Shown one piece after another: positions 17,419 to 27,982 of a stretch of 64,000 bases of DNA; the first letter of the stretch is position 1, and every line of letters begins with the position of its first letter. The notes under the pieces were generated by a model. That model was not told the origin of the DNA, did no database searches, and saw only the letters and a list, made by a program, of their open reading frames with translations. Location of the stretch: the NCBI RefSeq assembly GCF_030411995.1, contig NZ_JASNRC010000010.1, positions 62,001 to 126,000 on the forward strand. Direction: 5' to 3'. A program made the position numbers and the translations under genes. Source of the DNA: Massilia sp. YIM B02769 (lineage in GTDB: Bacteria; Pseudomonadota; Gammaproteobacteria; Burkholderiales; Burkholderiaceae_D).

Positions 17419-17970
17419 ATGAACATCTTGAAACTGCTTCAGCAAGCAATCGTTACCGGCGCCATGTTGCTGGCCGCTCCCACTTTTGCGCATGCGGCCG
17501 CGCCGGCGAATGCCGCGCCGCTCGGACTGGAAATCGGCAAGGCGACCACGGCCGATGTCGCGCGGCTCGCGCCGAAACCCGAGCGAACCGGAACCAACAG
17601 GTATTCCGGCGGCGCGCAATGGCAGACCGACGGCAGCGAAGCCGGCCTGGAAGGACTGAAACGCGTCGACTACCTCTTCGATCGTTCGAACGTCCTGGTG
17701 GCGGTCGAGATGACGTTCGCGAAGAATCCGAAAGGCATGATGAAGCTCTTCTCGGGCAAGTACAAACTCGTGAGCAACAAGGTCGACGATTTCATGAACT
17801 ACGGCTCGGCAAGATACGAGAAAGGCGACACCTATATCGACATCAACGCACCACACATGTCATTCGACATGACCGTCACCTATGCGACCAAGGCACTGAT
17901 GAAATCGTTCAAGCAGACCGTGTCGGATACCGAGCAGGAGAAAAAGAACAGGGCGCAGCAGGCGCTTTGA
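17419..17970 (+). CDS. Exported protein of unknown function
   Basis: 183 residues from the ATG at 17419, chosen because the signal peptide (MNILKLLQQAIVTGAMLLAAPTFAHAA) begins there. The mature part has short beta-like segments: PLGLEIGKATTADVA, VDYLFDRSNVLVAVEMTF and YIDINAPHMSFDMTVTYAT. It is probably periplasmic. It stands alone, followed by a strong terminator. The 212-base gap before it holds a 12-codon reading frame (17284-17319) with GAGGAAAG upstream and a small hairpin, neither of known function. No family is recognised. Confidence 0.7.
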   Translation: MNILKLLQQAIVTGAMLLAAPTFAHAAAPANAAPLGLEIGKATTADVARLAPKPERTGTNRYSGGAQWQTDGSEAGLEGLKRVDYLFDRSNVLVAVEMTFAKNPKGMMKLFSGKYKLVSNKVDDFMNYGSARYEKGDTYIDINAPHMSFDMTVTYATKALMKSFKQTVSDTEQEKKNRAQQAL

Positions 17971-18002
17971 GCAGTCGCGGCAGCGAAAGCGGCGAACGAA
18001 AG

Positions 18003-18030
18003 AAAAAAGCCACCTTGCGGTGGCTTTTTT
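18003..18030. terminator. Bidirectional Rho-independent terminator
   Basis: A six-base stem GCCACC/GGTGGC with a TTGC loop, flanked by A6 on one side and T6 on the other. It can end the exported-protein gene (+) and the tRNA-Ser gene (-), which converge here. Confidence 0.9.
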
Positions 18031-18040
18031 CTTCAATACT

Positions 18041-18133
18041 TGGCGGAGACGGTGGGATTCGAACCCACGATACGGGTATAAGCCGTATGCATCCTTAGCA
18101 GGGATGTGCCTTCGGCCACTCGGCCACGTCTCC
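18041..18133 (-). tRNA. tRNA-Ser (anticodon GCU)
   Basis: 93 nt including an encoded CCA. The acceptor stem GGAGACG/CGTCTCC, the anticodon arm CATCC-CTGCTAA-GGATG with GCT in the loop, a long class II variable arm, and a T-loop GGTTCGAATCC are all visible on the minus strand. It reads serine AGC/AGU codons. Confidence 0.95.
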
Positions 18134-18233
18134 AATCAGCTCTTAACAATGTTGCTCGTTGTCGCTGAGTGCAGGCATATTAATGGCCACGCCCCGTTTG
18201 GTCAAGGAAGCGCGGGCAAAAATATGAAAAAAG

Positions 18234-19481
18234 TTAAGCTTTCTCCAGATCAAAAGCTTTATGCAGGGCACGGACGGCCAGCTCCATGTATTTCTCGTCG
18301 ATCAGGACCGAAATCTTGATCTCGGAGGTCGAGATCATCATGATGTTGATGTTCTCGTCCGCCAGGGTGCGGAACATCTGCGAAGCGACGCCGACGTGGC
18401 TGCGCATGCCCACGCCCACGGCCGAGACCTTCGAGACCTTGGCATCGCCGACGACGCGGGTGTAGCCCAGCACTTCCTTCTGGCTCTCCAGTACCGCCAG
18501 CGCGCGCTGGTAGTCGCCGCGCGAGACGGTGAAGGTGAAATCGGTCTTGCCGTCCACCGACTGGTTCTGGATGATCATGTCGACTTCGATGTTGGCGTCC
18601 GACACCGGGCCCAGGATGTGGAAGGCGACGCCGGGCTTGTCCGGCACGCCGAGGACGGTGATCTTGGCTTCATCACGGTGAAAAGCGATACCGGAGATGA
18701 CGGCTTGTTCCATGTTGGTTTCTTCCTCAAACGAAATCAGGGTGCCCGATTTGGCTTCCTCGGCCAATGGCATCAGGGGATCGGTCAGCGACGACAGTAC
18801 GCGCGTCGGGACCTGGTAATTACCGGCGAACTCGACCGAGCGCGTCTGCAGCACTTTCGATCCGAGCGAGGCCAGTTCCAGCATTTCTTCAAACGTGATC
18901 TTTTCCAGGCGGCGCGCCTCGTCGACCACGCGCGGGTCGGTCGTGTAGACGCCGTCCACGTCGGTGTAGATCAGGCATTCGTCGGCCTTCAGCGCGGCGG
19001 CGATCGCCACGGCCGAGGTATCCGAACCGCCGCGGCCCAGGGTCGAGATGTTGCCCTGCTCGTCCACGCCCTGGAAGCCGGTGATGATGACGATCTTACC
19101 CGCCTCGAGGTCGCCACGCACGCGCGTGTCGTCGATCGACTGGATGCGCGCCTTGGTGAACGAGGAATCGGTGCGGATTCCGACTTGCCAGCCGGTATAG
19201 GACACGGCGTCCTTGCCCATGGCCAGCAGCGCCATTGCCAGCAAACCCACCGATACCTGCTCGCCGGTCGAGGCGATCATGTCCAGTTCGCGCGGGTCGG
19301 GCTGGTCCATGATGGCCTTGGCCAGGCCGATCAGGCGGTTCGTTTCGCCCGACATGGCCGACGGCACCACGACGATCTGGTGCCCCGCGTCATGCCACTT
19401 GGCGACGCGGGCCGCAACGTTCTTGATACGGTCCGTCGAGCCCATCGACGTACCACCGTATTTGTGGACAATTAAAGCCAT
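18234..19481 (-). CDS. lysC: Aspartate kinase
   Basis: 415 residues. The start MALIVHKYGGTSMGS carries the aspartokinase KYGGTS motif. The catalytic domain continues with VVVPSAMSGETNRL, GFQGVDEQGNISTLGRGGSDTSAVAIA and YTDVDGVYTTDPR. Two C-terminal ACT domains (about 265-415) include VGVGMRSHVGVASQMF and NINIMMISTSEIKISVLID, the regulatory amino-acid-binding part. It catalyses ATP-dependent phosphorylation of aspartate, the first step to lysine, threonine and methionine. GGAAAG precedes the ATG. An internal methionine at the ACT region could give a separate beta subunit, as in some bacteria; this was not resolved. Confidence 0.96.
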   Translation of the reverse strand: MALIVHKYGGTSMGSTDRIKNVAARVAKWHDAGHQIVVVPSAMSGETNRLIGLAKAIMDQPDPRELDMIASTGEQVSVGLLAMALLAMGKDAVSYTGWQVGIRTDSSFTKARIQSIDDTRVRGDLEAGKIVIITGFQGVDEQGNISTLGRGGSDTSAVAIAAALKADECLIYTDVDGVYTTDPRVVDEARRLEKITFEEMLELASLGSKVLQTRSVEFAGNYQVPTRVLSSLTDPLMPLAEEAKSGTLISFEEETNMEQAVISGIAFHRDEAKITVLGVPDKPGVAFHILGPVSDANIEVDMIIQNQSVDGKTDFTFTVSRGDYQRALAVLESQKEVLGYTRVVGDAKVSKVSAVGVGMRSHVGVASQMFRTLADENINIMMISTSEIKISVLIDEKYMELAVRALHKAFDLEKA

Positions 19482-19525
19482 AACTGTAAGCTTTCCAGCT
19501 TGTAAAAGATCAAAAGGGAACACTC

Positions 19526-19555
19526 ACTCTAGCATGCTGCATCGCAAAATCACAA
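19526..19555 (-). promoter_or_regulatory. Possible sigma-70 promoter of lysC
   Basis: On the minus strand TTGTGA (19550-19555), an 18-base spacer, and TAGAGT (19526-19531), about 45 bases before the lysC start codon. Five of six bases match the consensus in the -10 region only loosely, so this is tentative. Confidence 0.4.
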
Positions 19556-19610
19556 GAGAGGGAGTCGGAAAAGCTATACGGAATGAAAATAAAGTAATAC
19601 GTTTTACGCA

Positions 19611-21026
19611 TTACAACCCGGCTGCCGTCGTCTCCCAGCGCAGGGCGATGCGTTCGCTTTCCTCGCTTCCGAAGTGATGGCAATCCATGCCCAGGCCCGC
19701 CGCAAACAGGAGATCCTTCCCGCTGCTGACGATCGGCAGGCGCGCCCGTTCCCAGGCCGGCACGTCGGCTGCTTGGTAGTGCGCTTTCAAGCCGCGCGTC
19801 GGGCGGTTGGCCGCCAGCTTCAGGCGCTCGCCGCCCTTGCGGAAGTCGATCACCAGCGGCTGGGCGCGCAGCCAGGCCGCGTCGAATCCAACCTCGGCCG
19901 GTTCGAAATGCAGCACGCCGCCGTAGGCCGGGAAGGCCAGTGACGCTTCGCCATTCCAGCGGAAACTTTCGCCCAGCTTCTCGATCACACCTTCGTCGTC
20001 GGGATCGCGCATGCCGGCCAGGTCGGCCAGCTTCGGCGTGATATACAGGCGGTCGCGGTGGCGCCGGATGTGGCAGGCCGGATGCGTGACCAGCAGCTGG
20101 GCGTCGTGGCGCGCCTCGATTAGTTGCGCCACCATCTCGACCAGCCAGGCGGTCGACGGCATCGCCAGGCCTTGCCGGCGAAACCAGTGGCGCAGCATGT
20201 TGTAGGCGCGGTCGAGCGACATGCCGCGCAGGCGCGCCACGTCGACGGCGCCGTCCACCAGGCTGGCCGCCAGGTCTTGCTCGGCCAGCTCGTCGAGCAG
20301 GCGCTGGGCCGACTGCGCATGGGCCGCACTGCGCGCGAAACGCGCCTGGAAACCGGGGAAGGCTTGGGCCAGCGCCGGCATCACCGTGTGACGCAAGGCG
20401 TTCCGGGCGTAGCGCGGGTCCAGGTTCGATTCATCCTCGACCCAGGCCAGGCCGTGCGCGTGTGCATAGGCTTCCAGCTCGGCGCGCGCCAGCGGCAGCA
20501 GCGGGCGCGCCATCACCAGGTCGGGATTGCCCAGCAATTCGGGCGCGCTGTTGGCCGCATCCATGCCCGACAAGCCGGCCGGGCCCGAACCGCGCAGCAA
20601 CTGCAGCAGCACGGTCTCGGCCTGGTCGTCAAGGTGGTGGGCGGTCAGCAGCAGCGGCACGCCATGCGCGCGGCACATCTCGCCTAGCGCGCGGTAACGG
20701 AGTTTACGTGCGGCCGCCTCGATGCCGGAACCGCCCTGCTCCACCGCCACGCGGCGATGGTCGACGGTGGCGCCGAGCGCGCCGGCAACGGTCTCGACCT
20801 GCGCCAGCCAGCCATCCGCGTTCGGGCTCAGGCCATGATGGACGTGGAAAGCGAACAGGGAAATGCCGTGCTGGCGGCACCAGCTTGAAGCCAGGTGCAG
20901 CAGGGCGATGGAATCGAGGCCGCCGCTACAGGCAATGGCGATGGAGGAAGGGGAAAACTGGTCGCGCAGCGCCGCCAGGGCGCGCGCGACAATGGCCGGG
21001 ACTTGCCCGGCTGAAGAACCGCTCAC
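19611..21026 (-). CDS. tilS: tRNA(Ile)-lysidine synthase
   Basis: 471 residues, starting at GTG. The N-terminal PP-loop ATPase motif SGGLDS lies at about residue 34, followed by HVHHGLSPNADGW, the RKLRYRAL segment and TAHHLDDQAETVLLQLLRG, all typical of TilS. The C-terminal domain has FRKGGERLKLAANRPTRGLKAHYQAADVPAWERARLPIV, the tRNA-binding lobe. The enzyme attaches lysine to C34 of tRNA-Ile(CAU) so that it reads AUA. It lies 23 bases after accA on the same strand, a common arrangement in beta- and gammaproteobacteria, and is probably co-transcribed with it. Confidence 0.96.
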   Translation of the reverse strand: MSGSSAGQVPAIVARALAALRDQFSPSSIAIACSGGLDSIALLHLASSWCRQHGISLFAFHVHHGLSPNADGWLAQVETVAGALGATVDHRRVAVEQGGSGIEAAARKLRYRALGEMCRAHGVPLLLTAHHLDDQAETVLLQLLRGSGPAGLSGMDAANSAPELLGNPDLVMARPLLPLARAELEAYAHAHGLAWVEDESNLDPRYARNALRHTVMPALAQAFPGFQARFARSAAHAQSAQRLLDELAEQDLAASLVDGAVDVARLRGMSLDRAYNMLRHWFRRQGLAMPSTAWLVEMVAQLIEARHDAQLLVTHPACHIRRHRDRLYITPKLADLAGMRDPDDEGVIEKLGESFRWNGEASLAFPAYGGVLHFEPAEVGFDAAWLRAQPLVIDFRKGGERLKLAANRPTRGLKAHYQAADVPAWERARLPIVSSGKDLLFAAGLGMDCHHFGSEESERIALRWETTAAGL

Positions 21027-21049
21027 TGCAACTCTCTATGAAAGACCGA

Positions 21050-22027
21050 TCATTCTTCGGTCGGCAGGGTTTCCTTGAACTTACCGTAGGCCATCAGTTT
21101 CGCGTGACGGGCTTCGAGCAGGTCCTTGGTCTTCATGCCCTGGAACTGGCGCAGGGTGTCGGCCAGGGCGCGTTTCAGCATCTGCGCCATGCCTTTCGGA
21201 TCGCGGTGGGCGCCACCCAGCGGTTCGGTGATGATCTTGTCGATCACGTTCATGGCTTTCAGGCGGTGCGCGGTCAGGCCCAGGGCATCGGCGGCGTCCG
21301 AGGCGCGTTCCGAGGTCTTCCACAGGATCGAGGCGCAGCCTTCCGGCGAGATCACCGAGTAGGTGGCGTATTGCAGCATCAGGACCGCGTCGCCGACGGC
21401 AATCGCCAGCGCGCCGCCGGAACCGCCTTCGCCGATGATGGTGGCGATCAGCGGCACTTTCAGCTCGGCCATGACGTACAGGTTATGGCCGATCGCTTCC
21501 GACTGGCCGCGCTCTTCGGCGTCGATGCCGGGGAAGGCGCCCGGGGTGTCGACGAAAGTGAAGATCGGCAGGTTGAATTTTTCGGCCAGCTTCATCAGGC
21601 GCATGGCCTTGCGGTAGCCTTCGGGCTTGGGCATGCCGAAGTTGCGCATCGCGCGTTCCTTCGTATCGCGGCCCTTCTGGTGGCCGATGACCATGCAGGC
21701 CTGGCCGTTGAAGCGGGCCAGGCCGCCGATGATCGACTGGTCGTCGGCGAAGGTACGGTCGCCGTGCAGCTCGTGGAAGTCGGTGAAGATCGCGTTCACA
21801 TAGTCCATGGTGTAGGGACGCTGCGGGTGGCGCGCGATCTGCGACACTTGCCATGGCGTGAGCTTGGCGTAGATATCCTTGGTCAGCTGCTGGCTCTTCT
21901 TGGCCAGGCGGTCGATTTCTTCCGAAATGTCGACGGCCGAATCGTCCTGGACGAAGCGGAGCTCTTCGATTTTCGAATCGAGCTCGGCAATAGGCTGCTC
22001 GAAGCTGAGGAAAGTTGTTTTAGTCAT
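21050..22027 (-). CDS. accA: Acetyl-CoA carboxylase carboxyltransferase subunit alpha
   Basis: 325 residues. The start [23 protein letters not shown], the core [49 protein letters not shown] and [18 protein letters not shown] are diagnostic of AccA. With AccD it transfers the carboxyl group from biotin to acetyl-CoA, the committed step of fatty acid synthesis. The ATG at 22027 has a GGAGG site. It is followed closely by tilS. Confidence 0.97.
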   Translation of the reverse strand: MTKTTFLSFEQPIAELDSKIEELRFVQDDSAVDISEEIDRLAKKSQQLTKDIYAKLTPWQVSQIARHPQRPYTMDYVNAIFTDFHELHGDRTFADDQSIIGGLARFNGQACMVIGHQKGRDTKERAMRNFGMPKPEGYRKAMRLMKLAEKFNLPIFTFVDTPGAFPGIDAEERGQSEAIGHNLYVMAELKVPLIATIIGEGGSGGALAIAVGDAVLMLQYATYSVISPEGCASILWKTSERASDAADALGLTAHRLKAMNVIDKIITEPLGGAHRDPKGMAQMLKRALADTLRQFQGMKTKDLLEARHAKLMAYGKFKETLPTEE

Positions 22028-22116
22028 TGTACCTCCGGGGTTGTTCTGTGCCGGGCCCCATGCGATGGGGCCGGCGGCGGCACTCGGTGCCTGTTTCGGC
22101 GCTATTCTACCGCAGC

Positions 22117-22802
22117 CTAGACCGTATCGGACGCGCCATCGGCCCCATTTGCGGGGTCGAGACTGCGCCACAGGTACCAGGTGGCAACGGTGCGCCAGGG
22201 TTCCCAATTGGCTGCGACTTCGCGCGCATCGCTGCGCGAAACCGGCTCGCCGGAAAAATAATTCTGGCTGATGCCCTGGATCAGGCCGGCGTCATCCAGG
22301 GGCAGGACGTTCGGCCGGAGCAGATTAAATATCAAGAACATCTCGGCTGTCCAGCGGCTGATGCCGCGGATCTGGACCAGCTCGGCAATGACGGCCTCGT
22401 CGTCCATCTGCGACCACAGGTTCGCATGCACGCGCTTGGCCTTGAAGTGGTCGGCCAGGTCGAGGATGTATTCGGTCTTGCGCTTCGACAGGGCGCAGGC
22501 GGCCAGCCCCTCGGCGCCGAGCTTGATCACTTGCGCCGGGGTCAGTTTCGGGCAGGCCAGGCCGAGCTTGGTCCAGGCGGCGTCGGCGGCTTTCGGCGTG
22601 ACCTGCTGGCCGACGATGGAACGCGCCAGCGTCGTGAACGGGTCGGGGTGGCCCTTCAGGTGCATGTCGCCGATCTGCGGGATCAGGCGCTTCATGATGC
22701 GGTCGCGCCGCATCAGCTCCGCCTTGGCCTCGGCCCAGTACGCGGGAACGTCGAGTTCCGGCGCGGGTGCGCCGAGTCCGCCCTTGTCCTGTTCGGCTGC
22801 CA

Positions 22803-22803
<1 letters not shown>
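22117..22803 (-). CDS. DNA-3-methyladenine glycosylase II-like (HhH-GPD) protein
   Basis: 228 residues. HhH-GPD superfamily features are visible: [39 protein letters not shown], the helix-hairpin-helix [15 protein letters not shown], and the catalytic aspartate in [12 protein letters not shown]. There are no C-terminal Fe-S cysteines, which separates it from Nth/MutY. Such enzymes excise alkylated bases. The start codon overlaps the cysS stop (TAATG) and lacks its own ribosome-binding site, so translation is probably coupled to cysS. Confidence 0.88.
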
Positions 22804-24203
<1,400 letters not shown>

Positions 24204-24459
24204 TGGTGATGATGAAACTGAGGGGACGGGACACCCGAGCAAGCGAAGGCCGGGCACAGCACCAAAAGGAGCGCGCGCCGGGAGGTGGTGCTTTGCGTCG
24301 AGATCGTCAAGACCCTCGTTGTTGTTCTTCTTGATAGAATGGGACGTTCTGCGCAAAGTATAGCATTGATAAAATCCCGACTGGCCGCCTACGGCTCAGG
24401 TTTATTTTTCTGCAAAAGACTTGACACGGCTTTGCGCCACGTCCACCGAGGAGACGCCT

Positions 24460-25074
24460 TTGAAGACCAGCTTTGCCCACCCACCCCGCCGCCTGCTGAT
24501 GCAGGTGGCCGCCGCCGGCGCCGCCCTGATGCTCTGCGGCAGCGCCCTCGCCTTCGAGAATCCCCAGGTTTCGCTGAAAACCACGATGGGCGAGATCGTC
24601 ATCGAACTCGACCAGGAAAAGGCGCCGAAAAGCACCGCCAACTTCCTCCAATACGTGAAGTCTGGCTTCTATAAAGGCACGGTCTTCCACCGCGTCATTA
24701 CCGACTTCATGATCCAGGCCGGCGGCTACACCGAGAAACTGATCGACAAGCCGGGTGTGCGCAAACCGATCGCCAGCGAAGCCCGGAACGGGCTGTCGAA
24801 CAAGCCGTACACGGTGGCCATGGCGCGCACCGACAATCCGAACTCGGCCACCTCGCAGTTCTTCATCAACACCAACGACAATGCCGGCCTCGATTATCCG
24901 GGCCAGGATGGCCACGGTTACGCGGTGTTCGGGCGCGTGGTGAAGGGCCAGGAAACGGTCGACAAGATCAAGAATGTGATGGTCGACGACGTGCGCGGCA
25001 TGCAGAATGTGCCGGTCGTGCCGGTGGTGATTCAGAACGCGACCATCCTCACCGGCGATAAGCTTGTAAAATAA
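24460..25074 (+). CDS. ppiA: Exported peptidyl-prolyl cis-trans isomerase (cyclophilin type)
   Basis: 204 residues from a TTG at 24460, chosen because GAGGAG lies 6 bases upstream and because it places the signal peptide at the N-terminus. The peptide has a twin-arginine-like PPRRLLMQVAAAG and ends SALAF. The cyclophilin core follows: VIELDQEKAPKSTANFLQYV, FHRVITDFMIQAGGY, ARTDNPNSATSQFFINTNDN and GHGYAVFGRVV. It catalyses proline isomerisation during periplasmic folding. It is followed after 50 bases by the cytoplasmic paralogue ppiB. The RR pair may indicate Tat export, though PpiA is usually Sec-exported. Confidence 0.93.
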   Translation: MKTSFAHPPRRLLMQVAAAGAALMLCGSALAFENPQVSLKTTMGEIVIELDQEKAPKSTANFLQYVKSGFYKGTVFHRVITDFMIQAGGYTEKLIDKPGVRKPIASEARNGLSNKPYTVAMARTDNPNSATSQFFINTNDNAGLDYPGQDGHGYAVFGRVVKGQETVDKIKNVMVDDVRGMQNVPVVPVVIQNATILTGDKLVK

Positions 25075-25124
25075 CGGTTGCACATTTCGCATCCCATTCG
25101 CATTTCATCAGAAAAGGACACTAC

Positions 25125-25619
25125 ATGACCTCCGTACTCATGACCACCAACAAGGGCAACATCACCGTCGAGCTGGACGCCGAAAAGGCGCCCAAGACCG
25201 TTGCCAACTTCCTGGCATACGTTGAACAAGGTCACTTCACGAACACGATCTTCCACCGCGTGATCAAGGACTTCATGATCCAGGGCGGCGGTTTCGAGCC
25301 GGGCATGAAACAGAAAGCCACCGACGCCACCGTCGAAAACGAAGGCAAGAACGGCCTGAAGAACGACAAGTACACCATCGCCATGGCCCGTACCTCGGCG
25401 CCGCACTCGGCATCGGCCCAGTTCTTCATCAACACCAAGAACAACGACTTCCTGAACTACCCGGGCCAGGACGGCTGGGGCTACGCCGTGTTCGGCAAAG
25501 TCACCCAGGGCACCGAAGTCGTCGACGCCATCAACACCGTCGCCACCTCGCGTTCGGGCATGCATTCCGACGTGCCTGCCGAGCCGGTCATCATCGAGAA
25601 GATCGAAGTCGTTCAGTAA
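25125..25619 (+). CDS. ppiB: Cytoplasmic peptidyl-prolyl cis-trans isomerase B
   Basis: 164 residues with no signal peptide. The cyclophilin core is complete: TVELDAEKAPKTVANFLAYVEQGHF, IFHRVIKDFMIQGGGF, MARTSAPHSASAQFFINTKNN and WGYAVFGKVTQG. It is a paralogue of the exported copy just upstream. AAAAGGA precedes the ATG. The order ppiA-ppiB-lpxH is typical of this bacterial family. Confidence 0.96.
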   Translation: MTSVLMTTNKGNITVELDAEKAPKTVANFLAYVEQGHFTNTIFHRVIKDFMIQGGGFEPGMKQKATDATVENEGKNGLKNDKYTIAMARTSAPHSASAQFFINTKNNDFLNYPGQDGWGYAVFGKVTQGTEVVDAINTVATSRSGMHSDVPAEPVIIEKIEVVQ

Positions 25620-25656
25620 TCAGTAACAGGCGCGCGGGAACCAGAACACCAGCACC

Positions 25657-26415
25657 ATGTCCACTCCCGCGCGCACGCTCGCGCTTTTCATTTCCGACCT
25701 GCACCTGCAGGAATCCCATCCGCGCACCCTCGATGCCTTCTTCCGCTTCCTGGAAGAACACGGGCGCCAGACCCGCCAGCTCTACCTGCTGGGCGACATC
25801 TTCGAATACTGGGCCGGCGACGACGATCTCGACACGCCTTTCAACGCCCGCATCGTTGCCGCATTGCGTACGCTCGCCGACGACGGCGTCGCGTTGTTCT
25901 GGATGGCCGGCAACCGCGACTTCCTGGTCGGGCAAGGCTTTGCCGATGCCGCCGGGCTGACCCTGCTGCAGGAACCGTACGTCATCGATATTGGCGGCCA
26001 GCGCATCGCCCTCGTGCACGGCGACGCCGAATGCACGCTCGACACCAAATACATGGAATTTCGCGCCATGGTGCGAGAGAAAGCCTGGCAAGGGCAATTC
26101 CTGTCCATGCCGCTCGCGCAGCGCAAGACCATCATCGCCGGCCTGCGCGAAGGCAGCCGCGAAGCCCACACCACCAAGTCCTACGCGATCATGGATGTCA
26201 CGCCTGATGCCATCGAGGCCGTGTTCGACGCTACCGGTGCGCAGGTGCTGATCCACGGACACACCCACCGCCCCGCCGTTCACCGGCACGGCGCGCGTTT
26301 GCGCTACGTGCTGCCGGACTGGGAACTGGATGCCGAACCGGCGCGCGGCGGCTGGATCGCCATCGACGGCGACGGTGCCATCCAGCGTTGCGGACTCGAC
26401 GGCCGGCCGGCCTGA
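25657..26415 (+). CDS. lpxH: UDP-2,3-diacylglucosamine diphosphatase
   Basis: 252 residues of the calcineurin-like metallophosphoesterase fold: FISDLHLQ, LGDIFEYWAGDDD, MAGNRDFLVG, LVHGDAECT and HGHTHRPAVH supply the metal ligands in canonical order. The length and the KSYAIMDVTPDAI segment fit LpxH. It hydrolyses UDP-2,3-diacyl-glucosamine to lipid X in lipid A synthesis at the inner membrane. It follows ppiB by 37 bases. Confidence 0.95.
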   Translation: MSTPARTLALFISDLHLQESHPRTLDAFFRFLEEHGRQTRQLYLLGDIFEYWAGDDDLDTPFNARIVAALRTLADDGVALFWMAGNRDFLVGQGFADAAGLTLLQEPYVIDIGGQRIALVHGDAECTLDTKYMEFRAMVREKAWQGQFLSMPLAQRKTIIAGLREGSREAHTTKSYAIMDVTPDAIEAVFDATGAQVLIHGHTHRPAVHRHGARLRYVLPDWELDAEPARGGWIAIDGDGAIQRCGLDGRPA

Positions 26416-26700
26416 ATCCCCGCTCCGATAAAATAATTTGCTTTTGGCAATAGTTCGTTAGTTTTCTCGCAAGCAAATCCTCTATCATTGCCAGCTGGTT
26501 CACAGCCCGCGCAAGAGGATCCGTCGTGCCCATTCCATCGCATCTGGCGCCGCGCAGGCCGCGGCCATCGCACGGCCCAGCGCGCCATTCCTGCCGTATA
26601 CCCCCGTTTTTATGCAGCTCGTCGCATTCCGCTCGTTGACTGGAATGCTGGTGTCATACTCCACTACAACACCAACGCATTCATCCACCAGGAGCCAGAC
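26416..26700. other. Intergenic region upstream of the gntR/ABC operon
   Basis: No gene is seen. It contains an imperfect inverted repeat GGTGTCATAC...GTTGTAACACC-like at about 26650-26673, possibly a GntR operator, and a TTGACT at 26637-26642 without a well-placed -10. Confidence 0.3.
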
Positions 26701-26763
26701 ATGCAGAAACATGTAGCGCTGCAGGGAGCCGCCAAGGCAGCACGACAGGGAGGCCGGACATGA
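26701..26763 (+). CDS. Possible 20-residue leader peptide overlapping gntR
   Basis: ATG at 26701 with AGGAG (26690-26694) six bases upstream. The frame encodes MQKHVALQGAAKAARQGGRT and stops at TGA 26761-26763, overlapping the gntR start as ATGA. gntR also has its own GGGAGG inside this frame. The peptide resembles nothing known; it could couple or tune gntR translation. Confidence 0.4.
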   Translation: MQKHVALQGAAKAARQGGRT

Positions 26764-27128
26764 ACATCGGCTGGAACGACAACGCACCGATCTACCGCCA
26801 GTTGAAGGACCGCGTCATCGGCATGATGCTCGACGGGGTCCTGAAAGCCGGCGACGCCCTGCCCTCGGTCCGCCAGATCGCGGCCGAATACCAACTCAAC
26901 CCGATCACCGTCTCCAAGGCTTACCAGGAGCTGGTCGACGAAAACCTAGTAGAAAAACGAAGGGGAATTGGCATGTACGTTACCGAAGGAGCAAGCGAGA
27001 AACTGCTCGCAAGCGAACGCGAGCGCTTCCTGAGCGAGGAATGGCCGGCCATGGTCGAGCGCATCCGCCAGCTCGGCCTGAGCGTCGAGCAGTTGCTGCA
27101 CACCGCGCAGCCGGGAGGAACAGCATGA
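26760..27128 (+). CDS. GntR-family regulator (YtrA subfamily)
   Basis: 122 residues. An N-terminal winged helix (IYRQLKDRVIGMMLDGVLKAGDALPSVRQIAAEYQLNPITVSKAYQELVDENLVEKRRGIGMYV) is followed by a short C-terminal helical dimerisation tail rather than a large ligand domain, as in the YtrA subfamily. These repressors control adjacent ABC transporter genes. It overlaps the ATPase gene by 4 bases (ATGA), so it should be co-transcribed and autoregulatory. Confidence 0.92.
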   Translation: MNIGWNDNAPIYRQLKDRVIGMMLDGVLKAGDALPSVRQIAAEYQLNPITVSKAYQELVDENLVEKRRGIGMYVTEGASEKLLASERERFLSEEWPAMVERIRQLGLSVEQLLHTAQPGGTA

Positions 27129-27982
27129 ACGCCGTCATCTCCGCGAAAAACCTGACCAAGAAGTACGGCAAGCAGACCGCCGTGGACGGCATCGACTTCG
27201 AGATTCCGGCCGGGCGCATCGTCGGCCTGATCGGCCCCAACGGTTCCGGCAAGACCACCACCCTGAAGGCGGCCCTCGGCCTGATTCCTTTCGAGGGCGA
27301 GTTGCGCGTGATGGGCCTGGACCCGCGCACCCAGCGCGACGCCCTGATGCAGGATGTCTGCTTCATCGCCGACGTGGCGATCCTGCCGCGCTGGCTGCGG
27401 GTGCGCGACGCCGTCGATTTCGTGGCCGGCATCCACCCGCGCTTCGACCGCAGCCGCGCCGAGCGCTACATCGCGAATACCCGGCTGAAACCGGAGATGA
27501 AGGTCAAGCAGATGTCGAAGGGCATGATCGTCCAGCTGCATCTGGCGCTGGTGATGGCCATCGACGCCAAGCTCCTCGTGCTCGACGAGCCGACCCTGGG
27601 CCTGGATATCCTGTACCGCAAGCAGTTCTACCAGAACCTGCTGGAAGACTATTTTGACGAGAACAAGACCATTGTCATCACCACCCACCAGGTCGAGGAA
27701 GTCGAGCACATCCTGACCGACCTGATGTTCATCCGCGACGGCCGCATCGTGCTGGCCGCCTCGATGGACGAAGTCGGCGAGCGCTATGTCGAAGTCATGG
27801 TCCCGGCCGACAAGGTGAACGCGGCGAATGCGCTGCAGCCGATCGACCAGCGCACCGTGTTCGGCAAGTCGGTAATGCTGTTCGACGGCGTCTCGCGCGC
27901 CCAATTGGCCGCCCTCGGCGAAACGCGCAATCCGAGCGTGGCCGACCTGTTCGTGGCAACGATGAAAGGAACCTACGCATGA
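27125..27982 (+). CDS. ABC transporter ATP-binding protein (YtrB-like)
   Basis: 285 residues. Walker A is GPNGSGKTTT, Walker B LLVLDEPTLGLD, and the switch His lies in VITTHQVEEVE. The signature motif is degenerate (MSKGMIVQLHLALVMA instead of LSGGQ), as usual in YtrB-type ATPases. Genes on both sides overlap it by 4 bases. It powers the permease encoded next; the substrate is unknown, possibly an envelope-active compound. Confidence 0.93.
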   Translation: MNAVISAKNLTKKYGKQTAVDGIDFEIPAGRIVGLIGPNGSGKTTTLKAALGLIPFEGELRVMGLDPRTQRDALMQDVCFIADVAILPRWLRVRDAVDFVAGIHPRFDRSRAERYIANTRLKPEMKVKQMSKGMIVQLHLALVMAIDAKLLVLDEPTLGLDILYRKQFYQNLLEDYFDENKTIVITTHQVEEVEHILTDLMFIRDGRIVLAASMDEVGERYVEVMVPADKVNAANALQPIDQRTVFGKSVMLFDGVSRAQLAALGETRNPSVADLFVATMKGTYA

